Origin: Runella rosea | Lineage (GTDB): Bacteria > Bacteroidota > Bacteroidia > Cytophagales > Spirosomataceae | Assembly: GCF_003325355.1 (NCBI RefSeq) | Contig: NZ_CP030850.1 | Span: forward strand, 6,523,001-6,587,000 | Length of the DNA: 64,000 bases | Direction: 5' to 3' | In this document: one piece after another, positions 24,799 through 36,151 of the stretch | How positions within the stretch are numbered: the first letter of the stretch is position 1 | Layout: each line of letters starts with the position of its first letter | Program-made: the position numbers and the translations under genes | Notes under the pieces: model-generated | The model's input: the letters and a program-made list of their open reading frames with translations, nothing else | Told to the model about the DNA's origin: nothing | Databases searched by the model: none

Positions 24799-26137
24799 TG
24801 AGCAGTTGGCAGTGAGTGGTTGGATAAAAAGACTGCTCACTGCCAACCGTTTTCTCCGTGTTTTTTTACTTCTGAATTTTTTACACCTTGCTTCTTATGC
24901 GCAGCGCTGTGCTGCCGTTCAATATGATTCAGCCATTGCGAAGCGCTACCCTTATTGGCGCCTAAAACGCACAATGCTCGAAGATTCCATTCAGTCTTAT
25001 TTAAAAAATGCTACCACCGACCGCAGAGCTCGGCAAGCGGCGATTTGCGCCCAAGTTCGTATCCCTGTTGTAATTCATGTGGTCCATAATAATGCCGCTA
25101 TGACGATTGGTGGGCGCGATAATGGCAACATATCGGATGAGCAGATTTTGGCTCAAATCAGAACCCTAAACGAGGACTACCAACGAAAGTCTGGAACGAG
25201 GGGTTTTAATACGAACCCCGTGGGAGCTAATACGGGGATTGAATTTTATTTGGCCAATGAAGACCCCGACGGAAATCCAACCAACGGAATTACGCGTCAT
25301 TATTACAGCGCTAAAAGCACTTTCGACATCTTCACCGATGACCAAACGCTGGCCAATATTGTAAGTTGGCCCACCGACCGCTATCTCAATATTTGGGTCA
25401 GCCGATTTGGTAATAATTACCTAGGAATCGGGCAGTTTCCATCGGCCACTGGCGTAAAGGGTTTGGACAGTGCCAATGAGCTGTTGGAAAAAACGGATGG
25501 GGTTTTTATTGACTACAAAGTATTCGGGTCGGGCGGGGCAGTAACGAGTAAACTGTACAGCCTAGGACGTACCACCACCCACGAAGTGGGTCATTGGTTG
25601 GGATTGATTCATACATGGGGAGACACCGATTGCGGCGATGATTATTGCGCCGATACTCCCCCCGCTCAGTCGGGCAATCAGTCAACAAACTGCGGGCCGT
25701 TGTTTTCTACTTGTTCAGGTGTTCGTACCCGCAACATGACCGAAAACTACATGGATTATTCGCCTGACTCCTGCATGAATATTTTTACTGTCAACCAGAG
25801 TGAACGAATGATGGCCGTGATTGAAAAAGCACCCCGTCGGGCGCGGCTGGTCAAATATTGGTGTTCAAAAGTTCCTTTTGGAGACACGTTTGATGTGAAA
25901 GTGTTTCCGAACCCTGCTTCCGACCAAGTAAATATTCAAATCAACGTCACTGAATTTACGGATTTTGAGGTTGAGTTATACAGTATAACGGGCCAATTGG
26001 TAGGCAATCAAAAATTCACTGATTATCCAAGTTGGTTGGTTACGTTTCCAACAACAAATATTTCTCCGGGGGTTTATATTGTACGGGTTAAGACTCAAAA
26101 AGAGACAGTTAGTAAACGTTTGGTCATTACGCGATGA
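24776..26137 (+). CDS. Secreted M43 (pappalysin-like) metalloprotease with type IX sorting domain
   Basis: About 453 residues. The zinc motif TTHEVGHWLGLIHTW matches HExxHxxGxxH of metzincins; the later MTENYMDYSPDSCM is the Met-turn region. The C-terminal 80 residues (VFPNPASDQVNI to SKRLVITR) form a type IX secretion sorting domain, so the enzyme is exported through the Por machinery. The start is uncertain: the ATG at 24776 lies inside phoH, and the next codons fall in a repeat-like GTGAGCAGTTGGCAGTGAG tract. TTG 24806 or GTG 24812 just after the phoH stop would also leave a good signal peptide (ending ASYAQ). Confidence 0.88.
   Translation: MKRKRKSSEQLAVSGWIKRLLTANRFLRVFLLLNFLHLASYAQRCAAVQYDSAIAKRYPYWRLKRTMLEDSIQSYLKNATTDRRARQAAICAQVRIPVVIHVVHNNAAMTIGGRDNGNISDEQILAQIRTLNEDYQRKSGTRGFNTNPVGANTGIEFYLANEDPDGNPTNGITRHYYSAKSTFDIFTDDQTLANIVSWPTDRYLNIWVSRFGNNYLGIGQFPSATGVKGLDSANELLEKTDGVFIDYKVFGSGGAVTSKLYSLGRTTTHEVGHWLGLIHTWGDTDCGDDYCADTPPAQSGNQSTNCGPLFSTCSGVRTRNMTENYMDYSPDSCMNIFTVNQSERMMAVIEKAPRRARLVKYWCSKVPFGDTFDVKVFPNPASDQVNIQINVTEFTDFEVELYSITGQLVGNQKFTDYPSWLVTFPTTNISPGVYIVRVKTQKETVSKRLVITR
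24797..24850. repeat. Inverted-repeat tract at the phoH/M43 junction
   Basis: The tract holds TTGGCAGTGAG followed about 15-20 bases later by CTCACTGCCAA, with extra GTGAG-rich copies. Similar GAGTGAG tracts occur near 62.28 kb. It looks like intergenic low-complexity DNA caught up in the 5' end of a gene. Confidence 0.5.
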
Positions 26138-28197
26138 ATGTTTTGCTGCGTGGTTGTATCGCTTTCTGTTGTGGAATCCTTCTGCACAAGGCGCTTCCCG
26201 AACATTGGTTGCCCGTAATCAACGGGCCAATCATGGGCGGCGTTGCCGTTGTGTTTATTGCCTTTTTTTTCTTGGTTCTTTTTTCTCGCGGCAACCGTTA
26301 TTCGTCAGGAACGCTGATGATAGTGCTCTTTGCTGGATTGGGTTGGTTGCGAACACCACCAGCTGTTTTGGAGCAAGATTGGTCACAACTGACGGCTTAC
26401 GAAGGGGTGGTGGTTTCACCGCCCGAAACCCGCACCAAAACCTACAAAGTTGAGGTTGAATTACGTCGGGGCAAATGGGAAAATAGCTGGCATCCAATGC
26501 AAGGCAAGGTCCTGATTTACCTTGATAAAATGGCGGAAAAACCACGATATGGGCAGGTATTGTTGGTGAGGGGACAGCCGCGTCGGGTAGAGCCGCAGCA
26601 AAACCCTGCACAGTTTGATTACCAAAAATTTCTGGGCCAAAAACAAATTTATCATCAGCACTACCTGAAAGCCACTGATTTTTTATTTACAGGTGACTAT
26701 CAGGGCGTATGGTATAAAAGCTGGGCTTTCTCTGTAAGTGAGTGGAGTGATGCGGCTTTGCGGCGGCTCGTTGTTCCCAACCGTGAATATGCCGTTGCGA
26801 AAGCGATGATTTTAGGACTTCGTGATGAGATGGACAGCGAGCTGATTCAGTCATATTCGGCGGCTGGGGCCGTGCATGTGCTGTCGGTATCGGGTTTTCA
26901 CATCGCCATTTTTATTTCGATTTTGACTTTTATGCTCAAACGGTTGGAGAAACGCCGCTACGGGCGGTGGCTCTCGTTGGGTATTACGCTCATTACCATG
27001 TGGTTTTATGCGGTGCTCACGGGCCTCTCGGCCCCGGTGATTCGCTCGGCCCTGATGTTTACGATTTTCTTGCTGGCAAGTCCTTTGAAGCGGAAAGAAA
27101 ATGGTGCAAATGCACTCTTTGGCTCTGCCCTCATTCTGTTAGCCATTGATCCGTTACTATTGTATTCCGTAAGTTTTCAGCTTTCTTACGCGGCGCTGGG
27201 AGGTATTATTTTTCTTCAACCTGTTTTATACCAATATTTTACCCCAAAAACATGGTTGGTGGATAAATTATGGGAAATGACCACCGTAGCTCTCGCCGCC
27301 CAATTCATAACCTTTCCAATTGCTGTTTATTATTTTCATCAATTTCCAACGTATTTTTTGTTGGCCAATCCTTTTGTGGCGCTTTTGGCCACCGCTATGT
27401 TGCCAGTTGCGATGGTCGCGCTGGTACTTTCGTGGGTGCCTTATTTATCCATTCTTCTGGGTTGGGGGCTGACTGGAATTACGTGGTTATTAAATGAAAT
27501 CGTGATTTGGACCGATTTATTGCCTTATTCTACCCTTAAAGGGTTGTCTTTGTCGGCATTGGAATTGGGCTTGGTATACGGGATCATGTTCATGTTATTG
27601 GCATTGGTTTATTATCGACAAATTCGTTGGGGAGGATATGCGCTGGCATTGAGTGCGTTGTTGTGTGGGTTGCAACTGAAGGAGATGGTTTATTTTGCTC
27701 GTCAAAAAATTGTAGTTGTTCATTCCGTTTCTCGTCAATCAGTCGTTAGCTTGGTAAATGGGAAGGAGGCTTTACTGCTCGCCGATTCTACTTTTTTTAA
27801 ATCAAACCAACAACCCTTCAACTTTTATCTTAAGAATTTTTATGACGAACGAAACGTTCGCTCCATTCTACAACAGCCGTTGGTTTCATCCGTAAACCCA
27901 TCCCGCTTTGTTAAAAATTTACCCTTCGGAAAGCTCATCGTTTGGCACGGAAAAAGCATTTTGTTGGTTGAAGAATCAGTGCAAAAAACAGTTCCTCCCG
28001 TGGCAGATTATGTTGTGATTCGAAATACTGCTTTTCGAAAAGTAGAAGAACTTCTTCCCGTTTTTGGAAAACAAAAACTCATTTTTGATACTTCCAATAA
28101 ATTTTACGCGTTGGAAAACCTCCGTAAACAGGCCAAAGAACTGGGCCTTCCGTGGTATTTCGTCCATGAGCAAGGGGCTTTTTTAGATTTTTTATAA
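26134..28197 (+). CDS. comEC: ComEC/Rec2 family DNA-uptake channel protein
   Basis: 687 residues, polytopic. The N-terminal soluble part fits DUF4131, followed by the Competence domain (VHVLSVSGFHIAIF; LTGLSAPVIRSALMF). The C-terminal 170 residues are shorter than, and lack the HxHxDH signature of, the metallo-beta-lactamase domain found in many ComEC proteins, as is common in Bacteroidota. It starts with ATGA overlapping the stop of the M43 gene. Transports single-stranded DNA across the inner membrane in natural transformation. Confidence 0.9.
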   Translation: MNVLLRGCIAFCCGILLHKALPEHWLPVINGPIMGGVAVVFIAFFFLVLFSRGNRYSSGTLMIVLFAGLGWLRTPPAVLEQDWSQLTAYEGVVVSPPETRTKTYKVEVELRRGKWENSWHPMQGKVLIYLDKMAEKPRYGQVLLVRGQPRRVEPQQNPAQFDYQKFLGQKQIYHQHYLKATDFLFTGDYQGVWYKSWAFSVSEWSDAALRRLVVPNREYAVAKAMILGLRDEMDSELIQSYSAAGAVHVLSVSGFHIAIFISILTFMLKRLEKRRYGRWLSLGITLITMWFYAVLTGLSAPVIRSALMFTIFLLASPLKRKENGANALFGSALILLAIDPLLLYSVSFQLSYAALGGIIFLQPVLYQYFTPKTWLVDKLWEMTTVALAAQFITFPIAVYYFHQFPTYFLLANPFVALLATAMLPVAMVALVLSWVPYLSILLGWGLTGITWLLNEIVIWTDLLPYSTLKGLSLSALELGLVYGIMFMLLALVYYRQIRWGGYALALSALLCGLQLKEMVYFARQKIVVVHSVSRQSVVSLVNGKEALLLADSTFFKSNQQPFNFYLKNFYDERNVRSILQQPLVSSVNPSRFVKNLPFGKLIVWHGKSILLVEESVQKTVPPVADYVVIRNTAFRKVEELLPVFGKQKLIFDTSNKFYALENLRKQAKELGLPWYFVHEQGAFLDFL

Positions 28198-28234
28198 GAC
28201 GCAATTAGATAATTTAAAGAATATTTGATGGCGA

Positions 28235-28267
28235 CTTGTTTTTATAAAAACAGTTGCCTTACATTTG
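28235..28267 (+). promoter_or_regulatory. Candidate Bacteroidota promoter of the TonB receptor gene
   Basis: CTTG at 28235-28238 and TACATTTG at 28260-28267 match the -33 (TTTG) and -7 (TAnnTTTG) boxes with a 21-base spacer. Predicted start near 28274, giving a leader of about 120 bases. Confidence 0.5.
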
Positions 28268-28396
28268 CATACTAAATCAATAGATATAAAGTATTAATAG
28301 TTCTTATACTCTATCCAGTATAGGTATTAAGCTTTAACGGATAGTTCAAATAATTGTATTACTCAAAAAACTACTAAATCTATATTATTGCTATTT

Positions 28397-30979
28397 ATGA
28401 AAAATTTTTTCCCACCCAGTTTTATCAGTCTGTTATTTGTGGCTGTTTCAGCTTTTCTTCCTTCCTTTTTATCCGCTCAAAATACGCCCATAATTAATGC
28501 GACGGTATCGGGTAAAATACTTGATGCGCGTAGTGGTACTCCATTGATTGGCGCGACGGTATCCATCAAAGGCACCACCAACGGCGCTGCCACCGACGTA
28601 AACGGGGAATTTGCGCTGATTACGGGTCAAAAGCTTCCGTTTACGCTGCTTGTATCTTCGGTAGGTTATTTAAAAAAGGAAGTTTTGATCAGTGACAGCA
28701 AAGTGGAGATCAAACTCGAAGAAAATGCCAATCAACTTTCTGATGTAGTAGTAACCTCCAGACGCCGTCAGGAAGCGGTACAGGATATTCCGATTCCGAT
28801 TTCGGTTATCAGAGGCGTAACGGTAGAAGACCAAGGAGCTTTTAACGTAAACCGTTTGAAAGAATTGGTGCCTACGGTTCAGTTCTATGCTTCAAACGCT
28901 CGGAATACTACGCTCAATATCCGAGGATTAGGGTCTACCTATGGTTTGACCAACGATGGTATCGACCCTGGGGTTGGTTATTATGTCGATGGCGTATATT
29001 ATGCTCGTCCAGCGGCTACCGCCCTTGATTTTATTGACATAGACCAGGTAGAAGTGCTGCGTGGCCCTCAGGGAACATTGTTTGGGAAAAACACGACTGC
29101 GGGGGCGTTCAACGTGACCTCCCGTGCTCCCTCTTTTGACCCCACCGCCAGCTTTGAACTAAGCTATGGCAACTATGGCTACATTCAGGCAAAAGCGTCT
29201 ATCTCTGGGCCTTTAAGCAAAAAACTTGCGGCAAGGGTTTCATTTGTAGGTACTCAAAGAGATGGTTTATTGTACAATAGCCGCACGCAAACCAATATCA
29301 ATGATATTAATAATATTGGAGTGAGAGGTCAGTTTTTGTATAAGCCTACCGACAAGATAAATATTACGTTTATTGCCGATGTTACCGATCAAAATCCTGT
29401 GGGGTATGGGTGGCCAGTGGCGAAAGTAGTGACGACTAAACGGGCTGCGTACCGTCAATTTAATGCTATTATTGCTGATTTAAATTACCAACTTCCTTAT
29501 AAAAGTGCCTTTGAAAGAACCTTAGATTTAGATACTCCTTCAAGAGCGGGTAACGAACTGGGCGGATTATCGTTGAATGCAGATTTTAAAATTGGAAAAG
29601 GTACATTGACTTCTACCACTGCTTGGAGATATTGGAAATGGGATCCTTTGAACGACCGAGATTACACGGGTTTGCCCTCATTCACCATATCATCAGGAAC
29701 CTCAGCCCACGATCAATTCTCTCAAGAACTCAGGTATTCGGGTCAAATAAATGACAAGATAAGTGGCGTAATTGGGGCTTTTGGCTTGTGGCAAGATTTA
29801 AGGACAGACCCTGTTCATACTGAAGAAGCAGGCTCGGCGCAGTGGCGTTTTGCCCAAAGCTCTACGAGTGCTCTTTGGAAAACACCTGGTCTTTTTGACA
29901 ACTTTGGTATAAAAACCACCTACGGGATAAAGAGTTCAAGTGTGGCATTGTTTGCGCAGGCTGACTGGGCGATAACTGACAAATTGCACGTTTTGCCTGG
30001 GGTCAGATACAACAATGACACCAAAAAAGCCAACTACAGCCGAGTAACGTATGGTGGTTTGGCTACTACCGACCCCGCTTTGGTGGCCCTGAAAAACGGG
30101 GTTTACAGCAACCAAACTTTTGATATAGATGCCTCAGAAGGTAATTTTTCTGGTCAGTTGACACTACAATACAAATTCAACAAGAATGTCAACGCCTTCG
30201 CTACATATTCTTTAAGCTACAAGCCGATTGGGATAAACGTGGGTGGTTTGCCAACGGCTGGGGGCCGAGTATTGACTGAGCTGGCTACAGTAAAACCAGA
30301 AGCGGTTTCTCATGTTGAATTTGGAATCAAAACCAAACCATCGGCCAATTCAGTTATCAATGTAGTATTCCATAATACCGATATAAAAGATTACCAAACG
30401 CAGGTACAAACGCCTGAGCCGGGCGTAAACCGAGGGTATTTGTCCAATGCTGAACAAGTAAGAGTAATTGGTTTAGAAATAGATGGTAACATCCGAGTGA
30501 ATAATCACGTAACCTTTACGGGGGCCTTTGCTTATACCGATGGTAAATACGTGAAGTTTACCAACGCACCAGTGCCCATTGAAGAAGTAGGGGGAGACCG
30601 GGCTTTTAAAGATATTTCGGGTGGGGTACTGCCCGGGATTTCAAAATATGCGGGATCGTTTGGCACTGAGCTTACGGGAAAAGGTAACTTATTGGGTCTA
30701 AAAGGTAACTTCTTCGGTGGTCTTGATGTCTATTATCGTTCTACGTTTTCTTCGAGCCCTTCTCCTTCTGCATTTTTAGATATCGAAGGCTATGCTTTAG
30801 TAAATAGTAGAGTGGGTTTTCGGGCATCTAATGGCATTTCGTTTTTTGTCTGGGGTAGAAACTTGGGCAACAAGGATTACTATGAGCAGCTTTTGGTGGC
30901 TCCGGGTAGTTCTGGCCAAATTGGGGGGATTTTGGGAGATCCACGTACCTACGGCGTTACTTTGAGATACACTCTTTAA
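28397..30979 (+). CDS. TonB-dependent outer-membrane receptor
   Basis: 860 residues from the ATG at 28397. Signal peptide (ending LSAQ), then a CarboxypepD_reg-like beta-sandwich (SGKILDARSGTPLIGATVSI), a plug domain (VVVTSRRRQEAVQDIPI; NIRGLGSTYG; LRGPQGTLFGKNTTAGAFNV) and a 22-strand barrel ending in LRYTL with a terminal hydrophobic residue. The VQDIP plug resembles siderophore-type receptors more than SusC proteins, and no SusD partner is next to it. Substrate unknown. Confidence 0.92.
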   Translation: MKNFFPPSFISLLFVAVSAFLPSFLSAQNTPIINATVSGKILDARSGTPLIGATVSIKGTTNGAATDVNGEFALITGQKLPFTLLVSSVGYLKKEVLISDSKVEIKLEENANQLSDVVVTSRRRQEAVQDIPIPISVIRGVTVEDQGAFNVNRLKELVPTVQFYASNARNTTLNIRGLGSTYGLTNDGIDPGVGYYVDGVYYARPAATALDFIDIDQVEVLRGPQGTLFGKNTTAGAFNVTSRAPSFDPTASFELSYGNYGYIQAKASISGPLSKKLAARVSFVGTQRDGLLYNSRTQTNINDINNIGVRGQFLYKPTDKINITFIADVTDQNPVGYGWPVAKVVTTKRAAYRQFNAIIADLNYQLPYKSAFERTLDLDTPSRAGNELGGLSLNADFKIGKGTLTSTTAWRYWKWDPLNDRDYTGLPSFTISSGTSAHDQFSQELRYSGQINDKISGVIGAFGLWQDLRTDPVHTEEAGSAQWRFAQSSTSALWKTPGLFDNFGIKTTYGIKSSSVALFAQADWAITDKLHVLPGVRYNNDTKKANYSRVTYGGLATTDPALVALKNGVYSNQTFDIDASEGNFSGQLTLQYKFNKNVNAFATYSLSYKPIGINVGGLPTAGGRVLTELATVKPEAVSHVEFGIKTKPSANSVINVVFHNTDIKDYQTQVQTPEPGVNRGYLSNAEQVRVIGLEIDGNIRVNNHVTFTGAFAYTDGKYVKFTNAPVPIEEVGGDRAFKDISGGVLPGISKYAGSFGTELTGKGNLLGLKGNFFGGLDVYYRSTFSSSPSPSAFLDIEGYALVNSRVGFRASNGISFFVWGRNLGNKDYYEQLLVAPGSSGQIGGILGDPRTYGVTLRYTL

Positions 30980-31008
30980 TTAGAAAATTTACAGTCATCA
31001 ATCTAAGA

Positions 31009-31055
31009 AGCTGTCAGATGGTTTGGGCAACCCCGTGCAAAACTATCTGACAGCT
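31009..31055. repeat. Long perfect-arm palindrome after the TonB receptor gene
   Basis: Eleven-base arms AGCTGTCAGAT (31009-31019) and ATCTGACAGCT (31045-31055), extended by GTTT/AAAC after one mismatch, with a GGG-CAA-CCC loop core. No T run follows, so a REP-like element or RNA-stability stem is more likely than a terminator. Confidence 0.6.
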
Positions 31056-31117
31056 CTCAATAATCTTTCGGGTGATATTCGTGTTCACCAAACTTAACCT
31101 GTTAAACAGCCAAGACA

Positions 31118-31378
31118 ATGCAAACACATTCTCATACACGCCTTTCGGCTTCGATTACCCATTTGGAAATATTAGGTTTTGACCGGGTAGGTTTTGTCGA
31201 GGAAGTTACTCGTTTTATTGCCGATTACGGCCATATTATTAGCGCCAAGTTTGAAGCAGACGGAGTGCGTTCTCAGGGCTCATTAAGTATAAAGTTGGAC
31301 AATAACGAACGTTTAGACAGCCTACTTGTGCGCTTAAAAGCGATTACGGGGTTGGTGAGAGTCAAACAAATAGTGTAA
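31118..31378 (+). CDS. Stand-alone ACT domain protein
   Basis: 86 residues making one ACT domain: HLEILGFDRVGFVEEVTRFI, then EADGVRSQGSLSIKL and a final VRVKQIV strand. It resembles the C-terminal ACT domain of RelA/SpoT and the GcvR-type regulators. Free ACT domains bind amino acids or act as small regulators. No enzyme domain is attached, and the neighbours (TonB receptor, DUF2490 protein) give no clear pathway. Confidence 0.75.
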   Translation: MQTHSHTRLSASITHLEILGFDRVGFVEEVTRFIADYGHIISAKFEADGVRSQGSLSIKLDNNERLDSLLVRLKAITGLVRVKQIV

Positions 31379-31443
31379 AAAAAAACTAAAATTATTGCTT
31401 TTCGTTTACAGAATATTCAAGCGGTATTTTAAAGTTTAATAGA

Positions 31444-32202
31444 GTGAAAAAAATATACTTATCATTGATAATAAGTGTTTTAGGCTTGGTTGGGTACGGT
31501 CAGGTTACCAAACAGGTTAAAAACAGTGAGCAGATTTGGCTGGGTTATTTTAATCAAACTCGATTGAGTGATAAGTGGGGCGTTTGGACCGATGTGCATT
31601 TTCGTACTACTGATGGTTTTGTGGGGGAGCCGTCCAAATTTTTATTTCGGACTGGGTTAATGTACTATTTAACCGACGATTTTAAACTGACCAACGGTTA
31701 CAATTTTACCAATCATTTTCCCGAAGAAGGTCATGACAACGTATCTATGCCCGAACACAGAATATGGCAGCAGCTGCAGCTCCACACCAAATACGGCAAA
31801 GTACGCACTATGCAATGGCTGCGCTTGGAAGAGCGCTGGCGACGAAACATTAAGAATGATAACGAGCTGGCTGCTGGGTACCGTTTTGACACCCGCCTGC
31901 GATTCAATTACATGCTTAATATTCCGTTAAGCAAAAAAGGTATTGTCTCGAATACATTTTTTGTGGCGATTAACGATGAAATTTTTGTTAATCTCAGCCG
32001 AAAAGTAGTGTATAATACATTTGACCAAAATCGGTTTTTTGCGGGATTAGCCTACCAAACCAGCGCTCATTCTAACCTTCAATTGGGATATATGAATGTT
32101 TATCAACAGTTAGGAGTGGGTAATCGCTACCAAAATTTGCATACAATCAGGCTATTTTATTTTCAGAATTTAGATATACGTAAGAATAAAAAAGTACACT
32201 AA
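31444..32202 (+). CDS. DUF2490 outer-membrane beta-barrel protein
   Basis: 252 residues. GTG start at 31444, then a signal peptide (ending VGYGQ). The body is alternating aromatic and polar residues typical of a small barrel, with the family's WxDxHxR-like strand (GVWTDVHFRTTDG) and EHRIWQQL. The role of DUF2490 proteins is not known. Probably an outer-membrane protein. Confidence 0.8.
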   Translation: MKKIYLSLIISVLGLVGYGQVTKQVKNSEQIWLGYFNQTRLSDKWGVWTDVHFRTTDGFVGEPSKFLFRTGLMYYLTDDFKLTNGYNFTNHFPEEGHDNVSMPEHRIWQQLQLHTKYGKVRTMQWLRLEERWRRNIKNDNELAAGYRFDTRLRFNYMLNIPLSKKGIVSNTFFVAINDEIFVNLSRKVVYNTFDQNRFFAGLAYQTSAHSNLQLGYMNVYQQLGVGNRYQNLHTIRLFYFQNLDIRKNKKVH

Positions 32203-32324
32203 ATACATATAAATCAACACTTTTGCTCTCGTTTCTTTTTTGTTATTAAAATACTTGATAAATAGAAAAAGTAGGCAATTTTTGGCGTCATTTATAATTT
32301 GAGAATCTTTAAAAAATACACAGA

Positions 32325-32933
32325 ATGAAATCAATCATTAAAATCGTGGGTGAAGACTACGTTATCTCTTCTCTGCCAAAATCGTATCAAAAAATTCAAC
32401 CCTTAAAAAATCGAGACACCATTCCTGTGGTTCGCATCAATTTGGAATTAGGCGTTTGGCAATACCTTCCTTCTGGGTTACAAACCAATGGTACAGTGTA
32501 TCTTCATCAGTTGTTGCAGGATGGACCGTTGGTGATCAGTACCTACAGTCCCGACTGGAATGGGTACGGAGAGCGCCACTTAAAACTCCTCAACAGTATT
32601 TATCCGCGAATCCACGCGCTTGGTGGAAATCTACTTGTGCTGACTACGGAGTACTATAAAAACATCGTCCACACGATTCAGGAACATGACCTTGGGTTTA
32701 ATATAATGCAGGATTATGAAAACAGAATCAGCGAAGCTTTGGGCGTTTATTCTAAATACGAACCCGTTTGGGACCGAATTGCGGGTATTTCAGAAGATGT
32801 ACCTTTTGCAGCCACGTTTGTAATCAACGCCGACCGTCGCATTGTGTACGACTACGTTGACCGTGATTTTGAGTACGTTGTATCCGATAAAGAAATTGAA
32901 AAGGCGGTTAAAATTGCACGATTATTTGGGTAA
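32325..32933 (+). CDS. Cysteine-free peroxiredoxin-like (AhpC/TSA-fold) protein
   Basis: 202 residues. The fold pattern follows the AhpC/TSA group: PLVISTYSPDWNGYGERHL lines up with the catalytic strand-helix of peroxiredoxin-like proteins that read W-C-P-Y-C. Here it is W78-N-G-Y-G82, and the whole protein contains no cysteine, so it cannot be a thiol peroxidase. The later PFAATFVINADRRIVYDYVD is the usual cis-Pro and strand region. Probably a binding or regulatory pseudoenzyme. Single gene with its own upstream AT-rich region. Confidence 0.65.
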   Translation: MKSIIKIVGEDYVISSLPKSYQKIQPLKNRDTIPVVRINLELGVWQYLPSGLQTNGTVYLHQLLQDGPLVISTYSPDWNGYGERHLKLLNSIYPRIHALGGNLLVLTTEYYKNIVHTIQEHDLGFNIMQDYENRISEALGVYSKYEPVWDRIAGISEDVPFAATFVINADRRIVYDYVDRDFEYVVSDKEIEKAVKIARLFG

Positions 32934-33053
32934 ATAAGACTTATCTAGTAATGCCTAAATTGAGCCACTGTTCATTTTTAATTGACCAACAATTTTTGCA
33001 TTTTGTACGTCAAAAGACTTTTTTACAAGCGCAATTCTTAAACCTAATGAGAA

Positions 33054-33950
33054 ATGAAAGTTTCTTTAGAATTTAAACTTATTTTTTGCCTGTTCTCAAT
33101 CTTGATTTTGACAGGGTTTCAGCAGATTTCTGACGATAACACCTACGTAAATGACCTTAAAACTTGGCATCAAAAACGCATAGAAAGCCTCAAAGCCGAG
33201 AATGGATGGCTAAATTTAGCGGGTCTGTTTTGGTTGGAAGTAGGCAAGAATAGTTTTGGCGCCGATCCTAAAAACAACGTCGTCTTTCCAGCGGGGAAGA
33301 GTGTGCCTTTGCTGGGCTATTTTACCCTCAAAAACGGTGAAGTTTGGGTTGATATTGAACCAAGCGCGAAGGTATCAGTCAATAAAGCACCCGTTACCTC
33401 GCTTAAAATCTTTCCTGCTGACCATAACATCGTACTCGAAAGCGGCACTTTACGGTGGTTTGTAATTAAGCGCGGGACTAAATTCGGAATTCGTCTTCGG
33501 GATTTAGAAAGTTCAGAATTACAGCATTTTGCGGGGGTGAAAACTTACTCAATTGACCCCAAATGGCGCATAGAAGCCAAACTAGAGCCAGCGACAACCG
33601 ATAAAAAAATCGCGATTACAGATGTAACGGGTCAAACGTCGCTGCAAACATCTCCCGGTACGTTGGTTTTTTCGATTGATGGAAAAGAACACCGTTTGGA
33701 TGCTGTAGAAAGTGAAGAACAATTGTTTATTCTTTTTGCCGATCAAACCAGTGGCAAAGAAACCTACGGAGCAGGGCGTTTTTTGTACGCCGAAAAGCCA
33801 AACGAACGGGGAACCACCATTCTGGATTTTAATAAATCCATCAATCCGCCTTGTGCATTTACGACCTTTGCCACTTGTCCGTTGCCGCCCAAGCAAAATC
33901 GCTTATCCATTGCTGTGACGGCGGGAGAGAAAAACTATGGAAATCATTAA
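33054..33950 (+). CDS. DUF1684 domain protein
   Basis: 298 residues. N-terminal hydrophobic segment (FKLIFCLFSILILTGF), likely an export signal or anchor. The body carries the family marks WHQKRIESLKAENGWLNLAGLFWL near the N-terminus and the C-terminal GRFLYAEKP...NKSINPPCAFTTFATCPLPPKQNRL. DUF1684 proteins are widespread and uncharacterised. Ends shortly before a bidirectional terminator. Confidence 0.85.
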   Translation: MKVSLEFKLIFCLFSILILTGFQQISDDNTYVNDLKTWHQKRIESLKAENGWLNLAGLFWLEVGKNSFGADPKNNVVFPAGKSVPLLGYFTLKNGEVWVDIEPSAKVSVNKAPVTSLKIFPADHNIVLESGTLRWFVIKRGTKFGIRLRDLESSELQHFAGVKTYSIDPKWRIEAKLEPATTDKKIAITDVTGQTSLQTSPGTLVFSIDGKEHRLDAVESEEQLFILFADQTSGKETYGAGRFLYAEKPNERGTTILDFNKSINPPCAFTTFATCPLPPKQNRLSIAVTAGEKNYGNH

Positions 33951-34020
33951 AAACGTACCAAAGAAACTTTTGGTACACTGCGATGAGAAAGAGGTAATTT
34001 GAGTGTGTATATCCAAATAA

Positions 34021-34053
34021 AAAAGCTCCAAATCAGCGATTTGGAGCTTTTTA
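34021..34053. terminator. Bidirectional intrinsic terminator
   Basis: Fourteen-base arms, AAAAGCTCCAAATC (34021-34034) and GATTTGGAGCTTTT (34038-34051), separated by three bases. It serves the convergent DUF1684 and metY genes. Confidence 0.92.
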
Positions 34054-34091
34054 AATTAACCCACCTATTATTAAAAAATTTGTGTTTGTAA

Positions 34092-36069
<1,978 letters not shown>

Positions 36070-36100
36070 TTTGTGCTTTTCTCAAAAAAAGCTACCTTTG
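36070..36100 (+). promoter_or_regulatory. Bacteroidota-type promoter of the rpsF operon
   Basis: TTTG (36070-36073), 19-base spacer, TACCTTTG (36093-36100), a full match to the -33/-7 consensus. Predicted start near 36107, about 45 bases before the rpsF ATG. Confidence 0.75.
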
Positions 36101-36151
36101 CGCCCTCATTTACAATGAGTTCATTAGTATAACCATTTAACAATTCTCAGT

